This document shows positions 7,528 to 16,585 of a DNA stretch of 36,210 bases, one piece after another. This DNA comes from Acidimicrobiaceae bacterium. Lineage in GTDB: Bacteria; Actinomycetota; Acidimicrobiia; Acidimicrobiales; Aldehydirespiratoraceae. The stretch lies in contig JAPPLH010000086.1 of the NCBI GenBank assembly GCA_028819505.1, positions 1-36,210 on the forward strand, written 5' to 3'. Position 1 is the first letter of the stretch; each line of letters begins with the position of its first letter. The translations under genes were made by a program, and so were the position numbers. The notes under the pieces are model-generated. The model was given only the letters and a program-made list of their open reading frames with translations, was not told where the DNA came from and searched no databases.

Positions 7528-8808
7528 ATGGATCCGGTTGGTGGGCATCTCCGCAGGCACCTGGGGAACCGTATTCGGGACGCTCTCGGCGGATTCCGCG
7601 TCGTCGTTCTGCACGGAGCGCGCCAGACGGGCAAGACCACCCTGGCCCGGCTCATCTCCGAGGAGTCCGGAGGAACCTACGTCACGCTCGAGGACGAGCC
7701 GACGCTGCGGGCCGCCGTCGACGATCCAGCCGCGTTCCTCACGAGTTGGCCGACGCCGCTGGTCGTGGACGAAGTCCAAGCCGCCGGCGATCGCCTGATC
7801 AGGGTCATCAAGCGGCTGGTGGACGAGGACCAGACCCCGGGCCGGTTCCTGCTCACCGGCTCCACCAACTTCCTCACCGTGCCGACCATCAGCGAGTCCC
7901 TGGCCGGCCGGGCACGAATCCTGCGCCTCGCGCCCCTGTCGCAGGCGGAGATCGCCGGTGCGGAGGCAACACCCATCGACGCCTGGACCGCCCGTGCATG
8001 CCGGCCCGACCGCGGCCGCGGCCCCGAGGCGCCCGAGCCCCTCACGCGACGCGATTACGCCGAACTCATCTGCCGCGGCGGGTATCCCGAAGTGCTCCGC
8101 CTGCCCCCCGGTCTGCGGTCCGGCTGGTTCGAGAGCTACGTCGACACCGTGGTCGGACGCGACATCGTGGCCCTGGCCGACATCCGCCGCTCGACCGCGC
8201 TCGAACCGCTGCTGCGCTGGACCGCCGCGCAGACCTCCCAGGGAGTCAACCTCGCGTCGGCGTCGAGGAGGCTCGGGATCAGCCATCCGACGGTGATCGC
8301 CTACCTCGACTGGCTCCGGACGGTGTTCCTGGTGCGGGAGCTCCCGGCCTGGTCGCGGAACCTCACGTCGAGAGCCGTCCGCCGGCCCAAGCTCCACGTC
8401 ACCGACACCGGCCTCGCAGCCGGCCTGCTGGACATCGATCCCGATGCGCTGGCGCTGACCACATCGCCGGCGATGGGAGCTCTGGCGGAATCGTTCGCGG
8501 TGAACGAGATCGCCCGGCAGGCGACGAGCGCGCGGGCTCGCACGAGCCTGTGGCACTACCGCGACGCCCAACGCGAGGTGGACCTCATACTCGAGCAGCC
8601 CGACGGCTCGGTGGTCGCCGTGGAGGTCAAGGCCAGCAGTTCGCCTTCGCCCGACGGTCTCCGGCACCTACGTTGGCTGCGCGACCGCCTCGACGCCGTC
8701 GCGCCCGGCTGCTTCACGGCCGGCGTGCTGCTGCACATGGGCCGGCACCAGGTGAGCGTGGGCGACCGCCTGCGGATGTGGCCCCTGTCGTCGCTGTGGA
8801 CGCCCTAG
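7528..8808 (+). CDS. AAA_14 ATPase with C-terminal DUF4143 domain
   Basis: This 426-aa protein belongs to the widespread AAA_14/DUF4143 family of ATPases, whose function is not established. Walker A is GARQTGKT (residues 30-37). Walker B is LVVDEVQ (about residue 80). A sensor-1-like GSTNFL follows. A winged-helix-like segment lies in the middle (ASRRLGISHPTVIAYLDWL). The DUF4143 C-terminus contains EVDLIL and VAVEVKAS, a PD-(D/E)xK-like arrangement. The ATG at 7528 lies directly after the six-unit iteron array with no good Shine-Dalgarno. The gene runs against nfeD and flotillin and separates them. Such genes are often acquired accessory genes, and toxin-like or DNA-related roles have been suggested only loosely. 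Confidence 0.93.
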   Translation: MDPVGGHLRRHLGNRIRDALGGFRVVVLHGARQTGKTTLARLISEESGGTYVTLEDEPTLRAAVDDPAAFLTSWPTPLVVDEVQAAGDRLIRVIKRLVDEDQTPGRFLLTGSTNFLTVPTISESLAGRARILRLAPLSQAEIAGAEATPIDAWTARACRPDRGRGPEAPEPLTRRDYAELICRGGYPEVLRLPPGLRSGWFESYVDTVVGRDIVALADIRRSTALEPLLRWTAAQTSQGVNLASASRRLGISHPTVIAYLDWLRTVFLVRELPAWSRNLTSRAVRRPKLHVTDTGLAAGLLDIDPDALALTTSPAMGALAESFAVNEIARQATSARARTSLWHYRDAQREVDLILEQPDGSVVAVEVKASSSPSPDGLRHLRWLRDRLDAVAPGCFTAGVLLHMGRHQVSVGDRLRMWPLSSLWTP

Positions 8809-8826
8809 CAGCCGCCGGGGGTGCGC

Positions 8827-9366
8827 CTATTCCAGTTCGGGGTCCAGGCGGGTGACTAGGGCGACGCCGCCTTCGATGCGCACGATGATGACCCGGGCGC
8901 CGGCCTCGATGGCCTTGCCGTCGTCGAGGGGGTCGATGGGCGCGGCCGTCATCTGGGTGCGGGCGCCGGCCACGCTGAGCACGATGCGGCCGCGCCTCTC
9001 GTTGGACATGGGCAGCGAGACCCGGGCGATGCTGCCCTCGATCTCGCGGTCGCTCACGTCGCTGGAGGCCTCGCTGCGGCGCAGGTAGGCGAAGGCCGCG
9101 CTGTTGAGCACGCCGGCCAGCACCCCGACCACGACGGCCAGCAGCAGCGTGAACACCGCGCCGGTCCCGAGCCATTCCGACACCAGCCCGGTGGCCCCGA
9201 AGAAGGTGGCCACGAAGGCGATGCTGCTCAGCGGCACGACCGAGAACACGTCACCCAGACCGTCCGCCTCCGCGCCCGCGTCCATGTCGGCGTCGCCGCC
9301 GCTGAACACGAACCACAGCAGCACCGGCGCCCCGGCGAACAGCATGAACGCGTACAGCCACGTCAT
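8827..9366 (-). CDS. NfeD-like membrane protein (flotillin partner)
   Basis: This 179-aa membrane protein has three hydrophobic segments (about residues 3-21, 42-62 and 66-92). A C-terminal OB-fold-like soluble domain follows (IEGSIARVSLPM through GGVALVTRLDPELE). This is the short NfeD form (YuaF-like) without a protease domain, whose partner in Bacillus is flotillin. An acidic loop (GGDADMDAGAEADGLGD) lies between the first two membrane segments. The start is taken at ATG 9366. An in-frame GTG 12 bases upstream is an alternative, and neither has a strong Shine-Dalgarno. It lies upstream of the flotillin gene on the same strand, but 1.6 kb away because the ATPase cassette intervenes. It converges on the ATPase gene with an 18-base gap. 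Confidence 0.85.
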   Translation of the reverse strand: MTWLYAFMLFAGAPVLLWFVFSGGDADMDAGAEADGLGDVFSVVPLSSIAFVATFFGATGLVSEWLGTGAVFTLLLAVVVGVLAGVLNSAAFAYLRRSEASSDVSDREIEGSIARVSLPMSNERRGRIVLSVAGARTQMTAAPIDPLDDGKAIEAGARVIIVRIEGGVALVTRLDPELE

Positions 9367-9543
9367 GGCTTGGCCCACGCACCCGACATCGAGCAGAACA
9401 TAGGCCAAAGCTAGTTGTGTGCCGCCGAGATGGCTAGGGCTGCCCGACGGGCCCGAGCCCATGGCGGAGCCACTACGGCGCCCCGACCAATGCCGCGACG
9501 GACCATTAGTATCCCGACCGCGCCGGCCGCACCGAGGTGACCC

Positions 9544-10506
9544 ATGAGCTTCACTGACGCCTTCTTCGCAGTGCGCGACGAAGTCCGCAACTGGGGACGC
9601 TGGGGCGACGACGACCGCCTCGGCACCCTCAACCTGATCACCGACGACGCCGTCGCCCACGCCGCCTCGCTGGTGCGCACCGGGCGGCGGGTGTCGTGCG
9701 CGCTGGACCTCAAACACTCCGGCGGCGTGCAGATCGGCCAGATGCACGGCCGGATCAACCCGCTGCACGCCATGGTCAAGATCCACAGCCCCGACCTCGG
9801 CGACGCCGACGGCAGAGGCATGGTGGCCCACTTCTCCGACGACATCGTGACCATGCCCCTGCAGGCCGCCACCCATTGGGACGGCCTGGCCCACGTGAGC
9901 TACGACAACACCCTCTACAACGGGGTGCCGGTCTCCTCGATCAACCCCACCGGCGGCGCCACCGTGCTCGGCATCGAGAACGTCCGCCACCTCACCGGCC
10001 GGGGCGTGCTGCTCGACGTGTGCGCGGCCAAGGGGCTCGAGCGGCTTGGAAGCGACCACGAGGTCACCGGCGACGACCTCGACGAGGCGGCCGAGCACGG
10101 GCGGGTGGCCATGCGCCCCGGCGACATCGTGCTGCTTCGCACCGGGCGGATCCAGGTGTTCCGCGAGATGGGGGCGCTTCCCTACGTCACCGGGCCCGAC
10201 TCCGACGGAACCAGCCCGGGACCCGGCTTCGACGCGGTGCGCTGGTTCCACCGCCACGATGTGGCCGCGGTGGCCGACGACACCTACATCTTCGAGATCT
10301 TCCCCGGCCCGGACTTCCACGACGCGCTGGGGGTGCACTGCCTCCATGTGGTGGACATGGGCATGACCCAGGGGCAGAACTGGGATCTCGAGGCCCTGGC
10401 TGCCGCCTGCGCCGAGGCCGGACGCTACGAGTTCCTGCTGCAGGCCAACCCCGAGCCCTTCGTGGGCGGCTGCGGCTCCCCCGTCAACCCGGTGGCCGTC
10501 CTGTGA
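9544..10506 (+). CDS. Cyclase-family metal-dependent hydrolase
   Basis: This is a 320-aa protein of the putative cyclase/kynurenine formamidase family (PF04199 type), which hydrolyses amide or ester bonds with a divalent metal. The metal-binding signature appears as ATHWDGLAH (Thr110, His111, Asp113, His117), a variant of HxGTHxDxxxH in which Trp and Gly change the usual pattern. The conserved GRGVLLDV and GDIVLLRTG blocks are present. GAGGTGA precedes ATG 9544. The gene is divergent from nfeD and convergent with the arfB-like gene. The substrate is unknown. Longer members of this family (about 310-330 aa) are common in Actinomycetota and not characterised to my knowledge. Confidence 0.88.
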   Translation: MSFTDAFFAVRDEVRNWGRWGDDDRLGTLNLITDDAVAHAASLVRTGRRVSCALDLKHSGGVQIGQMHGRINPLHAMVKIHSPDLGDADGRGMVAHFSDDIVTMPLQAATHWDGLAHVSYDNTLYNGVPVSSINPTGGATVLGIENVRHLTGRGVLLDVCAAKGLERLGSDHEVTGDDLDEAAEHGRVAMRPGDIVLLRTGRIQVFREMGALPYVTGPDSDGTSPGPGFDAVRWFHRHDVAAVADDTYIFEIFPGPDFHDALGVHCLHVVDMGMTQGQNWDLEALAAACAEAGRYEFLLQANPEPFVGGCGSPVNPVAVL

Positions 10507-10618
10507 GCCTCGTCACCGGGTGCGCTGATCCGGTTGCCCTGAACCGCCGGTCTCCCAATCAAAGAACCGCAGGTCAGAAGGATGCGAATTTCGCCGAACC
10601 CGCATTCTCAGCACCCTG

Positions 10619-11038
10619 CTAAGCGTCGTGGCTAGCTGGATCGATGCGACTGCGGCCGCGCTTGGTGCCCGAGCGACGGCGCTTGTCCTCCAGTCGACGC
10701 CGTCGGGCCGAGCCCGATGGACGGGTCGGCTTCCGCGGCTTGGCGACGACCAGCCCGTCGCACAACAGCGCCTCCAGCCGGTCGAGTGCGATGTCGCGGT
10801 TGCGTGCTTGCGAACGGGTGTCGTCGACCACCACCCGCAACCCGACGCCGTAGCGGTCGACGAGGCGCTGCCGGACGTCGGGGTCCATGTCGCCCGCCGT
10901 GGTCAGGTCGATCGCCGCCTCGACCCGCGTGCTGGCGCGGTTGGCGTGCTGGCCGCCCGGCCCGCCCGAGGGATCGAAGCGCCAGCCGACCGCACTGGCC
11001 GGCACCGTGCCTCCGGGGAGATCGAGCACCCGGTCCAT
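10619..11038 (-). CDS. arfB: ArfB-type peptidyl-tRNA hydrolase (ribosome rescue)
   Basis: This 139-aa protein matches the usual length of ArfB/YaeJ. ArfB enters the A site of ribosomes stalled without a stop codon and hydrolyses peptidyl-tRNA. The catalytic loop is SGGPGGQHANRASTRVE, with GGQ at residues 28-30. The basic C-terminal tail that enters the empty mRNA channel is present: from about residue 105 it is Arg/Lys-rich (RRRRLEDKRRRSGTKRGRSR). The start is set at ATG 11038 because further upstream residues are not family-like. The ending is TAG at 10619, convergent with the cyclase gene across 112 bases. Confidence 0.92.
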   Translation of the reverse strand: MDRVLDLPGGTVPASAVGWRFDPSGGPGGQHANRASTRVEAAIDLTTAGDMDPDVRQRLVDRYGVGLRVVVDDTRSQARNRDIALDRLEALLCDGLVVAKPRKPTRPSGSARRRRLEDKRRRSGTKRGRSRIDPASHDA

Positions 11039-11190
11039 GCCATCAACCGTACAGTTGGTCGACCGGCGCCATCCCGCTGCGATCAAGGAGACAGCTGAGC
11101 GGACTCGCGGAAGGCTCGCACCCTGACCGGTCCATCGGCAGGACGGTCGACCGAGGCTCCTGTGACGTGTGCCGTGGTCCGAGACGCACG

Positions 11191-11574
11191 TCAGCTACTG
11201 CGCTCGCGGGGCACGAAGGCCAAGTACTCGTCACACCAGTCTCCGAAGCCAAGCCGGAGCGACTCGTTGATGATGGGCTCCATCCGCGGTGCGTCGAGCA
11301 GCTTCTCAAGCCGCGCGACCACTTCGGGAAGGTGCCGAAGCCGGAGATCGTCACTTGACGTCTCGGCGTTGCGGAGCAGGTGTGCCAAGAGCTGAGCTGT
11401 GGCCTCAGGATGCTCGATGAGGTGGTCGGGTCGAGACTTGCCGTCCCGGGGCAAGCCGACCCCCGCAAGTCTGCGGAGCAGGCGGGATCCAGTGCCCAAG
11501 CCTGCCTTCGACTGGAGCACGAGGTTCACGGCCTCATGGAAGGAGTGATCCAGAAGGACGGGCCACTCGGCCAT
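11191..11574 (-). CDS. Unknown 127-aa protein
   Basis: I do not recognise this protein. ATG 11574 is chosen because GGAGG lies 8 bases before it; a TTG-started extension to 11604 exists but lacks a site. The product is soluble and mostly helical by composition (MAEWPVLLDHSFHEAVNLVL at the N-terminus, then LLAHLLRNAETSSDDLRLRHL). It ends in WCDEYLAFVPRERSS. No membrane segment or signal peptide is seen. Codon use looks less GC-biased than in the neighbouring genes, and an AT-rich patch lies upstream, which may mean recent acquisition. It could also be a remnant of a larger protein. Confidence 0.6.
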   Translation of the reverse strand: MAEWPVLLDHSFHEAVNLVLQSKAGLGTGSRLLRRLAGVGLPRDGKSRPDHLIEHPEATAQLLAHLLRNAETSSDDLRLRHLPEVVARLEKLLDAPRMEPIINESLRLGFGDWCDEYLAFVPRERSS

Positions 11575-11584
11575 GGCCGAGGCC

Positions 11585-11640
11585 TCCGCGGACGTAAACT
11601 TCAATATTGTTCATATATTTCTGGTATTGGACAGGCGCCG
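11585..11640. promoter_or_regulatory. AT-rich divergent intergenic patch
   Basis: The stretch around TTCAATATTGTTCATATATT stands out as strongly AT-rich against a very GC-rich background. It lies between the unknown protein (minus strand) and the ribokinase gene (plus strand). AATATT and ATATAT offer several minus-10-like hexamers in both directions. A divergent promoter is likely, but exact elements cannot be assigned. Confidence 0.4.
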
Positions 11641-11681
11641 GCTGCCCGGCTCGGCGGCGGCGCCGCAACTACGATCTTGCC

Positions 11682-12623
11682 GTGTCCGATGTCCGGGCGG
11701 CCGCGCCCGAGGTTGCGGTCGTAGGCAGCGCCAACCTCGACTTGGTGGTGGAGGTGGAGACGGTCCCGGTGGCCGGCGAGACCGTGCTGGGCGGCGACCT
11801 GCGCCGCATCCCCGGCGGCAAGGGCGCCAACCAGGCCGTGGCGGCGGCCCGCCTGGGACGGCGGGTGGCCATGGTCGGCAGGGTCGGCGGCGACGACGCG
11901 GGCGCGATGCTTCGCTCGGCGATGGACTCCGCCGGCGTCGATACGACCTGTCTGCTGACGGATGAGGAAACTCCGAGCGGCACCGCCCTGATCGCTGTGG
12001 GCGCCGACGGCGACAATGCCATCGTGGTGAGCCCCGGCGCCAACGGCCGCCTCAGCCCCGCCGACGTGGAGAGCGCGGCCGCCGTTCTGGCCGGCGCGAA
12101 GGTGGTGCTGCTGCAGTTGGAGGTGCCTCTTGAGGCGGTAGCGGCGGCCGTCCGCTGCGCCCGGGGGACGGTCGTGCTCAACCCCGCTCCCGCGCCGGCC
12201 GCCAGGCTGCCGCCCGACCTGCTCGACGGAGTGGACGTGATCGTGCCCAACCAGACCGAGCTGGCCACCATGGCGGGCCACGCCGGGCTGTCCCCCATCG
12301 GCGGCGTCGACCCCGAGACTGCCTTGGCGCTGGCCCGGGGGCTGCCGGTCGCGGCCGCGGTCGTCACGCTCGGAGCGGCCGGCGCGACGGTCGTCACGCC
12401 CGCCGACGCCACCCACGTGCCTGCGCCGGCGGTGGCGCCTGTGGACACCACCGCGGCCGGGGACGCCTTCTGCGGCGCGCTGGCCGACGCCCTGGTCGAC
12501 GGCGCCAGTCTCGTGGAAGCCACCGAGTGGGCAGTGAGGGTGGGCGCGGCTGCCACACTGCGCCACGGCGCCCAGCCGTCCCTGCCGACCCGGGACGACG
12601 TCGAGCACCTGCTCGGTGCGTAG
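11682..12623 (+). CDS. rbsK: Ribokinase (PfkB family)
   Basis: This 313-aa cytoplasmic sugar kinase converts ribose to ribose 5-phosphate with ATP. It shows the N-terminal GSANLDLVVEVETVPVAGET block and PfkB signature 1 (GGKGANQAVAAARLG, residues 45-59). Signature 2 is DTTAAGDAFCGAL around residue 254, with the catalytic Asp in AAGD. The open frame extends upstream to 11607, but those residues are Arg-rich and unlike the family. The GTG at 11682 gives a start matching other ribokinases. Its stop lies 9 bases before the nucleoside hydrolase gene, so the two probably form an operon. The ribose freed by the hydrolase is then the likely substrate. Confidence 0.93.
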   Translation: MSDVRAAAPEVAVVGSANLDLVVEVETVPVAGETVLGGDLRRIPGGKGANQAVAAARLGRRVAMVGRVGGDDAGAMLRSAMDSAGVDTTCLLTDEETPSGTALIAVGADGDNAIVVSPGANGRLSPADVESAAAVLAGAKVVLLQLEVPLEAVAAAVRCARGTVVLNPAPAPAARLPPDLLDGVDVIVPNQTELATMAGHAGLSPIGGVDPETALALARGLPVAAAVVTLGAAGATVVTPADATHVPAPAVAPVDTTAAGDAFCGALADALVDGASLVEATEWAVRVGAAATLRHGAQPSLPTRDDVEHLLGA

Positions 12624-12632
12624 GCTCAGGGG

Positions 12633-13583
12633 ATGACTGCGGAAGCCTGCACCGGCCGGCCGCGGATCGTGCTGGACTGCGACCCGGGCCTCGACGACGC
12701 CATCGCCATCCTCACCGCCGCCCATTTCGGGGAACTTGTCGGGATCACCACCGTCAACGGCAACGTCGGCATCGAGCACACCACCCACAACGCGCTGGTC
12801 ACGGCGCAGGTGGCGGGCCTGGACGTCGAGGTGCACCGGGGTGCGGCCCGCCCGCTGATCGCGCCCACCATGGACGCGGCCCGCATCCACGGGGCCACCG
12901 GACTGGGCGACGTCGCTCTGCCGGAACTGACCCGCTCGGTCGCCTCCGACGACGCCGTGGCCTTCCTGTGCGACGCGGCCCGCTCGGTCGACGACCTGCA
13001 TCTGGTGGCGGTGGGACCATTGACGAACGTGGCCCTCGCGCTGCGGCGCGACCCCGGCCTGCGCAGCCGCCTGGCCGGTCTCACGATCATGGGCGGGGGC
13101 GCCCACGCCGGCAACGTCACGCCGGTGGCCGAGTTCAACGTCTGGGCCGACCCGGAGGCGGCCGCCATCGTGTTCTCCGAGGCCGCCCCGCTGACCATGG
13201 TCGGCCTGGACGTGACCCACAAGGTCCTGCTGGGTGGCAGTGAAGCATCCCGGATGCGCTCAGCCGGCACTCCTGCGGCCCACTTCGCAGCCGGTCTGTT
13301 GGAATACGCCTACGACCGGTGCCGCGAGTTCGGCCTGGAGGCGGCCCCGGTGCATGACGCCACCGCCATCATCGCGGTCACGCACCCCCACCTGTTCCGC
13401 CGCTCGACCCACCCGGTGGCCGTCGAGCTGCACGGCGAGCACACCCGGGGCATGACCGTGACCGACGTGCGCCCGCCGGCCGCCATTGCCGCAGAGCCGG
13501 CCCCGCCCGCCCAAGACGTCGTCTGGGACGCAGACGCCGCCGCCGTCATCGACCTGATCGTGCAGGCTGTCATCAACACCTAG
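12633..13583 (+). CDS. Inosine/uridine-preferring nucleoside hydrolase
   Basis: This 316-aa enzyme of the IUNH family hydrolyses ribonucleosides to a free base and ribose. The calcium-binding signature DCDPGLDDA is at residues 15-23. VNGNVGIEHTTHNAL, VGPLTNVALALRRDP and IMGGGAHAGNVTPVAEFNVWADPEAA are all present in family order (given here as separate blocks). A late catalytic His lies in PVHDATAI. It follows ribokinase by 9 bases, a classic nucleoside salvage pair. The stop TAG (13581-13583) overlaps the TAG of the convergent methylase gene within one CTAG. Confidence 0.94.
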   Translation: MTAEACTGRPRIVLDCDPGLDDAIAILTAAHFGELVGITTVNGNVGIEHTTHNALVTAQVAGLDVEVHRGAARPLIAPTMDAARIHGATGLGDVALPELTRSVASDDAVAFLCDAARSVDDLHLVAVGPLTNVALALRRDPGLRSRLAGLTIMGGGAHAGNVTPVAEFNVWADPEAAAIVFSEAAPLTMVGLDVTHKVLLGGSEASRMRSAGTPAAHFAAGLLEYAYDRCREFGLEAAPVHDATAIIAVTHPHLFRRSTHPVAVELHGEHTRGMTVTDVRPPAAIAAEPAPPAQDVVWDADAAAVIDLIVQAVINT

Positions 13584-16541
13584 CTCGGGCGGGTGGACTT
13601 GCCGCCGTGCACCGACGGCTCCTCGCACCACTGCGTGCGCAGCACGGCCAACGGAATGAGCACATCACCGGGCAGTCCGAGCACCTCGCACAACATCGCC
13701 TCGTCGAGCTCTTGGCGGACGGCGTCGCGGTAGGCCTCGCTGGCCGGCAGCAGCGGCCGCTGCTTGAAGCGTTCGAACACCTCGCCGGCTGAGGCCAGCT
13801 CCTCGTCTGAGAGCAGGCGGGGATCGAGCGAGGCCAGGTCGCCCAGCCTGGTGATGGTCAGGCTGGCCCGGCCCTGCTGCTGGCGGCTCGCTGTGAACCA
13901 GAACCCGATCAGGCCGAGCGTGGTGTTCATCCACAGCGCCACCGCCTCCTCCCAAGCCGGGGACTCGACTGCGAAGGAGGGCCACGCCCGACCGCCGATG
14001 CACGGCTCGGCAGCGACGCAAGGCCGCCAGCGCCTGACTGTTGAGCTGGAAGTCGAGGTTGAGGTGCAGACGGGTCGAGGTCGCCCACACCTCCAGCGCC
14101 CTCTCCGCCATGCCGGCCCGGACCCGCCCCTGGGTGTCGGGTCGAACCTCGATCTGCGACTCCCGGCCCGAGCCCGCGTCGTGGGCCCACAGCACGGGGT
14201 AGGAGGGCGTGTGGCCCGCCAGCAGGGGCTTGACGTCGAAGGGGCCGCGGTAGGCGCCGGTCGCCCTGTCCGTGCCGCTGACGTCTCGATGCACCGGTCC
14301 GGGCGCGCCCGTCTCCCCCAGCAGCGCCACCGGGACCGGCAGGTCCCCGGCCCGGGGCAGTCGCGGGCGGCGCCGGCTCAACGCCAGTCCGCAGGCGGCC
14401 ACCTCAGGCTCGACCACGGCGGCGAGCCCTCCGTCGGAGACGGCGCCCGGAAGCACGCAGCCGGCGCGGGCGTCTCCGACGTCGATGGAGTCCGGCCCCT
14501 CCGACCCGTCGCGGCCATCGACTACTCGGGCCACCTGCACGGCCTCGGTGATGCTTGCCGGGCGCCTGTACAGGCTGATCCAGTCCACCTGCGAGCCTCC
14601 GGCCGCGGCCGCCGTCGCCGGGCGCTTGACCGCAACCAGCGCTATCTCGGCCATGCCGGTGTCGGCCGAGAACGCTCGCGCCGTGCTGCCGTGGGTCGCG
14701 ATGGACGTCACGGCGACGTCGCGGTAGTGGCTGCCCAGGAGCCGGCGCAGGCCTGCCCAAGAGCCGCCGGTGACGGCCGCGAACGGCAGGATGAGCGCCA
14801 GCACGCCGCCGGGACGCAGCTTTGCGTGAGCGAGATCCACGAAGTTGGAGGCCAGGCCGGCGTTGCCGTGGCCGGCGCGTGCCCAGTCGGCGGTCGGGCT
14901 CAAGCCGGCAAGCCGGGCGGACATGGCCCGCTGATCGTCGTCGGTGGTGCCGAACCCCGCGAACGACGGCACCGGCACACCCGCGGCCCGGGCGGTCTCG
15001 TGGTTCGTGGGACGGGTGAACGGAGGGTTCATGATGCACAGATCGAGGGTGCCGTCGCCGACGTTGCATGCCGCGAGTTCGCCGTCGGGCTCGTCGTCGT
15101 CGAACCGCCCGGCCAACCGGGTGCCCGGCCGTCCGAGCAGCGACAGGGTCCCGGCGTCGCCGAGCAGGTCCAGCGAACCCACCGCCACCCCGCCGTCCGG
15201 GGTACGGCCGAAGGGGAGCACGTGTATTCCGCATCTGCCGAACCCGACGCCGGGGTGGGACGCGCAGAGCATCGTCGTGGTCAGGTGCGCGGCGGCGGGC
15301 ATGATGTCGGCGCCGATGAGCGCCTCTTGCATCATGGCGGCGTGTATGGCCGCGTCGTCGCGGCCGGACCGCCGCACGCGGGCCGCCACCCGCCGGTACA
15401 CCGCCGACAGCAGGGCCCCGGTCCCGCAAGCCAGATCGGCGATCCTCAGGTCGGTGACTGCTACCTCGTCGGACCAGTCGACCCGGTCGTCGAGGCGGGC
15501 CACGGCCAGTTCGGCCAGCAGGGCCGCCGACTCCGGCAGCGTGTAGAAGGTCGCCAGGAACTTGCGATCGGCGATCAGGCGCCCGAACATCTGACCGGCA
15601 AGGTCTTGCACCTCGACCGCGCCCGCCGCGGCCAGGTTGGAGGCGGCCAGGGCCAGCCGGTCGCACAACTCCTCGGCGCGGGCCTGCTCGATCGGCAGGA
15701 GCAAGCGCCGTGCGATGTCGAACACGGGCCAGTAGTCGACTGCGAGGATGCGGTCCCAGGCTTCGAGCACGTCCGCCTTCAGCAGATGTCGAGGATCGCC
15801 GGAGGCAGCCGCAGTCTCTTCGATGGTCGGAGTGCCATGGCTCGATGCCACCGCGACCTGGAAAAGGAAGGCGTTGACGATGATGGACGCCGCCATCCTC
15901 GTCGTCTGCTCGCCGGACTCCTGGTGGAGACACTCGGCCACGTGCGTCTGGGTGGTGCCGCCGACGGCGGCGATCATCGACGCTCCCACCCCGACAGCAT
16001 GCTGGAGCCGGTCGGCCGCCTCGTCGATGCGCCGGGGCGAGACCGCGAGGGTCTCCAACATTCCGGCGAGGTCCGCGAGGCCGCCGGTGATCCACCCCTC
16101 GGACGGGAACCTGACGTTGTCCGCCCCCTCGCTCCAAACGCACCACGCGAGGTCGTCGCAAGCGGCGAGTTTCTCGATCAGCCTGGTCTCAGGCACTTCT
16201 CGCAGCCGGCGAGGGTAGCGCAGGGCCACGACGGTCTCGACTGGCCTGAGCCGGTGGCTCGTCTCGGCGCCGACCCGGCCCAGTGCGTCGTCTTCGAGGC
16301 TGCGGGCCGGGTGGAATTCAGCCTCGATGACCAGCGGGGCCGCTCCGGGCACTCCGACCAGGATGTCGGGCTGCTTGCCCTTCAGACCCGTCAGCACGCC
16401 GGTCGCTTGCGACACTACAGCGCCGTTCTCGGCCCAGCGCGGGTGCATCGCCCGCAGTGCCTGCGCCACATAGGTGTTCACGGTCGGCTCGGTCGTCGCC
16501 ACGATGCAACCGTATCCTATCTCCATGCCAATGCATGGCAT
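13580..16541 (-). pseudogene. N-6 adenine DNA methylase (restriction-modification type), frameshifted near the 3' end
   Basis: A large protein (about 985 aa if repaired) has an AdoMet motif I, LACGTGALL (about residues 370-378), and motif IV, NPPF (Asn505), as in gamma-class N6-adenine methylases. The N-terminal 130 residues include KQPDILVG and VIEAEFHPA, a nuclease-like PD...ExE pattern. This could make it a nuclease-methylase fusion of type IIG style (inference). The frame is intact to about 14013 (LDFQLNSQALAALR). It then must shift by one base to read EPCIGGRAWPSF, WMNTTLGLIGFWF and onward to the stop at 13580. The unshifted frame continues as low-complexity Arg/Gly sequence to 13665. 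A sequencing error, a programmed shift or real decay are all possible. ATG 16541 or 16526 may be the start. Confidence 0.85.
16525..16541. promoter_or_regulatory. Inverted repeat over the methylase start
   Basis: ATGCCA and TGGCAT form 6-bp inverted arms around a 5-base centre (ATGCA), overlapping both candidate ATG codons (16541 and 16526) of the methylase. Restriction-modification genes are often autoregulated through such sites. The arms are short, so this is suggestive only. Confidence 0.35.
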
Positions 16542-16585
16542 TTCAATCCCATCGAGCCGCCAGGGTGAGCCCGACCGGTCGGGGC

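Noticed and set aside
13764-16568. Plus-strand open frame of 934 codons
   Set aside because: It lies antisense to the DNA methylase with clear motifs I and IV, and its own sequence shows no family features.
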